Below, piece by piece: positions 30,661 through 33,913 of a stretch of 33,913 nucleotides of DNA (position 1 is the first letter of the stretch; every line of letters begins with the position of its first letter). The notes under the pieces are model-generated. The model searched no databases. It was not told the origin of the DNA and worked only from the letters and a program-made list of their open reading frames with translations. Position numbers and translations under genes: made by a program. The DNA is taken from positions 1-33,913 of the forward strand of contig JBAXHO010000016.1 of assembly GCA_037138855.1 (NCBI GenBank), given 5' to 3'. Source of the stretch: JBAXHO01 sp037138855. Its GTDB lineage: Bacteria > Patescibacteriota > Dojkabacteria > B142 > OLB20.

Positions 30661-31659
30661 TTATTTGCTATTGTGTACTGTTTTTATAACTAATTCTGGT
30701 GGTTGATAAATATTTTGCATTGGATAGTTGACATGGATTTCTGTTTTTTCTGCTATTGTCGCTTCTAGAATTGGTAGAAATAATTTGGATCCAGTAGGAT
30801 CGAGATCATCTTGCATTGGTTCTATGCTGATAATGACTTTGCTATTACCGTTAGTTAGATTCAATGGTCCGAATAATTCATCAGGTAAATTGGTTAAGAA
30901 ATCTTCACCAGGATAATTTGGTGGATTATCAATGGCCAGAGAAAATCTGGATGAATTATCTTTATTATTTAGATCATTGAAGTATCCAATATTGAGGTCA
31001 TAGACTGCTTTATATATCAGTCGTGCTTGATAGCTCCAGCCAGTAGTTGTAATCACTGGTAATATATTGGCCGATGTTGCTACAAACCAAATTCCGCTCT
31101 GTTCGTTTATTTGTGTATTTTGATCTGTCGGAGTCTGCAGCTGGAAACTTATTTCGGTTTTGTTCAATTCGGGCAGTTGATCATTAAGTGTGAATTTCAT
31201 ATCATTGTCTAGTTGGTAGTTACTTGTCAAAAAAATAATAGTATTGGGAACCTCATTCCTATCCCCTTCCTGTTCGATGGTAATCACAGCTTGTTGGATA
31301 TCAGATAAACTATTTATTGAAAGACTTTGTAGATTAGTGCCATCAAGTGATATTAATTTATCTGACTTGACATTAAATCTTTTTATTAAATGAAATTGTT
31401 TTGAACCATCAACAAACCAAAGAGTATAATGTCCGAATTCTAAAGTTGGTAGATTTTGGAATTTAATAAATTTTAAAGATATGCTTGTTTCAGAGTTAAT
31501 AATTTGCTTTTCGCTATGATTTTTGAAGAGATAGGCTGTGATTGTTACAATAATTATTAAAATTGTAATAATTATTGTAACAAAAATTAAGTTCCAATTA
31601 CTTTTAAAGTCATTTTCAAGATCAGTTGTTGGTTTGTTATTATTTAATATTTTCTGCAA
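30661..31659 (-). CDS. Membrane-anchored protein with RskA-like domains
   Basis: 332 residues: a cytoplasmic N terminus of about 24 residues, one strong membrane helix (about 25-46: LIFVTIIITILIIIVTITAYLF), then a soluble extracytoplasmic part. Two stretches recall the beta-sandwich of RskA-type anti-sigma factors: FQNLPTLEFGHYTLWFVDG...FHLIKRF (about 68-95) and, later, ITTTGWSYQARLIYKAVYDLNIGYF with the following PPNYPGEDFL and KVIISIEPMQDD blocks. No zinc-binding anti-sigma (ZAS) motif is seen in the short cytoplasmic tail, and no sigma factor gene is adjacent, so a direct anti-sigma role is doubtful. It is upstream of mutL on the same strand with 128 bp between. Confidence 0.6.
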   Translation of the reverse strand: MQKILNNNKPTTDLENDFKSNWNLIFVTIIITILIIIVTITAYLFKNHSEKQIINSETSISLKFIKFQNLPTLEFGHYTLWFVDGSKQFHLIKRFNVKSDKLISLDGTNLQSLSINSLSDIQQAVITIEQEGDRNEVPNTIIFLTSNYQLDNDMKFTLNDQLPELNKTEISFQLQTPTDQNTQINEQSGIWFVATSANILPVITTTGWSYQARLIYKAVYDLNIGYFNDLNNKDNSSRFSLAIDNPPNYPGEDFLTNLPDELFGPLNLTNGNSKVIISIEPMQDDLDPTGSKLFLPILEATIAEKTEIHVNYPMQNIYQPPELVIKTVHNSK

Positions 31660-31761
31660 GCAATTATATTAAAATATTACAGTCAGTATACTTAATTTTG
31701 TCTTTAAATACGAAAAAAAATATTAATTAAATAACAATAATCTTGATGCTAAAGTAGATAT

Positions 31762-32016
31762 TTATTCCTGTGGTACTTTGATTTTGGGGCGTTTTAAAAC
31801 ACTTAATATTGAAAATTCAGTTCTACTCATCTGTCCAATTATTGCATAATCACCTACTAGAACCTTGGAAAGATTTTGCTCACCTAAATGTTGAATAGGC
31901 CATTCTTTGTCTGATACAGTACTTAATTTCTCAAGATCTTTGATAAGCGTTTCTCTAATACGCCAATCAATACGTGCTAAATCATCTTTTGCTTGTGATG
32001 TATATATAATTATCAT
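31762..32016 (-). CDS. RelE/ParE-superfamily toxin
   Basis: 84-residue basic protein starting MIIIYTSQAKDDLARIDWRIRETLIKDLEKL, the beta-alpha-alpha opening of the RelE/ParE fold, followed by the HLGEQNLSKVLVGDYAIIGQM and FSILSVLKRPKIK strands. The pattern LSKVLVGDYAII corresponds to the usual Y/WRVRVGDYRVIY block. Whether it cleaves ribosomal mRNA or poisons gyrase cannot be told. It is encoded 29 nt after an RHH antitoxin gene, forming a two-gene toxin-antitoxin operon. Confidence 0.8.
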   Translation of the reverse strand: MIIIYTSQAKDDLARIDWRIRETLIKDLEKLSTVSDKEWPIQHLGEQNLSKVLVGDYAIIGQMSRTEFSILSVLKRPKIKVPQE

Positions 32017-32045
32017 AACAACAAAGCATTTATTAATATTGGTAA

Positions 32046-32297
32046 TTATTTTACCGCAAATAATTCTTTAATTTCTTCTTGAGAATATGTCGGTCCTGTT
32101 AAAGAAGAAATTTTTGTCATATTTACATATCGAAAATTTGCTACTTCTTCTTCTAATTCCTGCAACATTGTTTTAATCTGATTCCTTACAAGTGCTGAAG
32201 AAGAAAGGCCAAGTCTGGTGGCATAATAATTTAATAGTTTTTTCTCTCTTGGTTCAAGTCTTACAGCTAATTTTGTTGTTTTATTGATATTTTTCAT
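32046..32297 (-). CDS. Ribbon-helix-helix antitoxin
   Basis: 83 residues. The N-terminal half, TTKLAVRLEPREKKLLNYYATRLGLSSSALVRNQIKTML, is a ribbon-helix-helix DNA-binding domain: a basic beta strand, helix, the GLSSSALVR turn, and a second helix. The C-terminal half (EEVANFRYVNMTKISSLTGPTYSQEEIKELF) would wrap the toxin. It precedes the toxin gene, the usual TA order, and should repress the operon; a GGAC-N3-GTCC inverted repeat overlaps the -35 of the promoter found upstream. Confidence 0.82.
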   Translation of the reverse strand: MKNINKTTKLAVRLEPREKKLLNYYATRLGLSSSALVRNQIKTMLQELEEEVANFRYVNMTKISSLTGPTYSQEEIKELFAVK

Positions 32298-32378
32298 AAA
32301 TAAATTTTTTTTTGAAAAAGTTAGTAATAATTTAAGGTTACAAATTATAAATTTAGACGCATATTATTTGAAAAAACG

Positions 32379-32407
32379 ATTATAACAAATTTGTCGGACA
32401 TTGTCCA
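32379..32407 (-). promoter_or_regulatory. Toxin-antitoxin promoter and candidate operator
   Basis: TGGACA (32402-32407) and TATAAT (32379-32384) with a 17-bp spacer on the minus strand, about 80 nt before the antitoxin ATG. An inverted repeat GGACATTGTCC (32396-32406) overlaps the -35, a likely autorepression site. Confidence 0.7.
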
Positions 32408-32495
32408 CATAACGAGGTCGCTCATAATCTCGAAAGGCCTAGGAACATTGCAAGATGGCCGCACTGACTACTAGAGGGTACAAAATAAACAAGGC
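32408..32495. other. GC-richer unexplained island
   Basis: About 88 bp around 32408-32495 is visibly richer in G+C than the flanking AT-rich DNA and has no ORF or heptamer repeats. Elements include CGAGG...CTCG and the AGGCCTAGG and GATGGCCGCAC segments. It could be a small RNA or the relic of an insertion; I cannot assign it. Confidence 0.35.
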
Positions 32496-32562
32496 AAATT
32501 TTACTATAGGTCGATACAGTTATTAACTAAATAAGTATTATCAGTTTAAATATAACAGGATG

Positions 32563-33633
32563 TTATTTTTTGGTAAAAAGATGTTTAGTAGCTTTAGAAA
32601 ATCCTAGTAAAAAAATTTCTAATTCTGGGCTAATTCCGAGATTTTTTTGGGCTGCTTGAAAAATAATATTTAAAATCATTATCACGTCTACAGCTTTGGC
32701 TTTGGAGTTTGTTTCGATGAAAGCAGCATGAAAGTCTGAAATCTTTGCTCCACCAATGGTAGTACCTTTCAAATGTAGTATATTATCAATAATATAACCC
32801 CAACTATTACTAGGTAATTTTAAACGTAATTGGTCTATTTGATTTAGATTTTTAAAACAACATCCTGCAGAGTTTTTGGGCTGTTGCAGTTTCATTATTG
32901 TCCACTTTGTCGCAGTTTCTTTGGCTTTTTTTGCATTTCCTAAATATAGCTGAAGATAGATATTTAAGATAACTGCATCCAATTTTTGTATACCTGAATA
33001 ATCGTAATTAAAATTTAGTTTTGAATTTTTTTGAAATTGAATTTCACCAGTCTTTAATAATAAATCAACTCCAATCACATATTCACTAAAAAAATGAGCA
33101 CCACCATGGATATTATTATATACAGCTCCTCCTATAGTTCCTGGAATTCCTGCAAACCATTGCAGTCCAGTAATACCCTTGTTAATTAGATGATTAATTG
33201 TAATAGCTAAATTAGTCCCACTTGAAATTTTTACTTGAATTTTTTTGGATTTTGTTTCGTCATATTCCAATTCCGGAAAATTGCCATATTTTTTGGATTC
33301 TAATTGTATCAGTCTAGGGATAATGGTTTTGTCAATTTTAAAGTTGGGTGATGCTGTAATAATTTCGATGTTACTACAGAGATTTTTGATCACCAGACCG
33401 CGAATGCCTTGGTCAGCGATTAATACATTACTTCCACCCCCCAATATTGTAAATGGTATTTCATTTTTTTGACAAAATATTACTACTGTAGTAAGCGTAG
33501 AAATATTTCTAATTTCGCAAAAAATATCTGCCGGTCCTCCCAGCCTCCATGTAGTATATGCTGCTAAAGGTCTATTAATCTGGAAAGGAATGTTTAAGGT
33601 ATTTAGTTTTTCTTGTAAAATCTGGTAAGACAT
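32563..33633 (-). CDS. murB: UDP-N-acetylenolpyruvoylglucosamine reductase
   Basis: FAD- and NADPH-dependent second step of UDP-MurNAc synthesis in the cytoplasm. 356 residues. The FAD domain shows TTWRLGGPADIF, ILGGGSNVLIADQGIRGLVIKN, and LQWFAGIPGTIGGAVYNNIHGGA. The proton donor, usually Ser in SAGS-x-FKNP, is Cys in NSAGCCFKN; Cys at this position occurs in some MurB enzymes. The C terminus retains the conserved glutamate in ISPELEIFLLG. One insertion of about 20 residues near 120-135 (YGNFPELEYDETKSKK) is unusual. Its ATG directly follows ACTTTCC, with TTGATA and TATACT 16 bp apart just upstream, suggesting a nearly leaderless transcript. Confidence 0.93.
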   Translation of the reverse strand: MSYQILQEKLNTLNIPFQINRPLAAYTTWRLGGPADIFCEIRNISTLTTVVIFCQKNEIPFTILGGGSNVLIADQGIRGLVIKNLCSNIEIITASPNFKIDKTIIPRLIQLESKKYGNFPELEYDETKSKKIQVKISSGTNLAITINHLINKGITGLQWFAGIPGTIGGAVYNNIHGGAHFFSEYVIGVDLLLKTGEIQFQKNSKLNFNYDYSGIQKLDAVILNIYLQLYLGNAKKAKETATKWTIMKLQQPKNSAGCCFKNLNQIDQLRLKLPSNSWGYIIDNILHLKGTTIGGAKISDFHAAFIETNSKAKAVDVIMILNIIFQAAQKNLGISPELEIFLLGFSKATKHLFTKK

Positions 33634-33644
33634 GGAAAGTATAG

Positions 33645-33790
33645 ATAATAAGTATCAAGTATCAAGTATCAAAAATATCTGATAGCTGGTATCTAGTATC
33701 TAGTATCTAGTATCTAGTATCATGTATCATGTAGTAAAAAAAGTATCTGGTATCAAATGAGTAGTCTGTAGTCTGTAGACTGTAGACTGG
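33645..33790. repeat. Composite heptamer element upstream of murB
   Basis: The longest copy: AAGTATC units (33649-33671), TGGTATC/TAGTATC units (33682-33720), ATGTATC units, TGGTATC, then GTAGTCT/GTAGACT units to about 33790. On the coding strand it ends in TTGATAC repeats just before murB. Confidence 0.92.
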
Positions 33791-33850
33791 AAAAGAAATA
33801 AAATTATAAATTAGTATTTGTCGACAGTATTAAATAAGAAATACAATTTA

Positions 33851-33913
<63 letters not shown>

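Overview
An AT-rich bacterial window in which every protein gene but one (a class A penicillin-binding protein) is on the minus strand. Peptidoglycan genes (murB, PBP1A-type), infC/rpmI/rplT, pheST, clpP and mutL are plainly bacterial, and TGA is used as a stop. The economy of the genes, a threonyl-tRNA-synthetase-like protein without a TGS domain and spacers full of 7-bp tandem repeats recall Patescibacteria/CPR-type genomes, but the lineage cannot be fixed from the sequence. A branched-chain amino acid pathway would be unusual for the most reduced members of that group. Both window ends lie in tandem heptamer arrays.

Layout. 1-5458: ilvE-ilvA-avtA, preceded by an attenuator-like leader with an Ile/Leu-rich peptide, then a polytopic membrane protein. 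5459-6609: upp and several hairpins. 6610-10047: a four-gene NMT1/THI5-type ABC importer with an intrinsic-terminator hairpin in its 5' UTR. 10215-16830: a leucine operon (leuA, leuC, leuD, a YrdC-domain gene, leuB) under a consensus promoter and a near-textbook leucine attenuator whose leader peptide is practically leaderless. LeuA carries a fused C-terminal SAM methyltransferase domain. 17153-20119: PBP. 20127-26638: pheT, pheS, rplT, rpmI, infC and, in the usual thrS position, a ThrRS homologue whose editing and anticodon-binding domains look intact while its aminoacylation core has lost its zinc ligands and catalytic arginines. 26981-31659: tRNA-Val(GAC), clpP, a DUF192 protein, mutL and an RskA-like membrane-anchored protein. 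31762-32407: a RelE/ParE-RHH toxin-antitoxin pair with its promoter. 32563-33633: murB.

Together, ilvA/ilvE/avtA and leuABCD make and transaminate branched-chain 2-oxo acids (ilvBCD are not in the window). Two leader peptides, one Leu-rich and one Ile-rich, suggest that transcription attenuation senses the products. The main oddities are the apparently non-catalytic ThrRS paralogue, the LeuA-methyltransferase fusion, the YrdC gene inside the leu operon, a recurrent composite heptamer element upstream of at least seven start codons, and a near absence of Shine-Dalgarno sequences.
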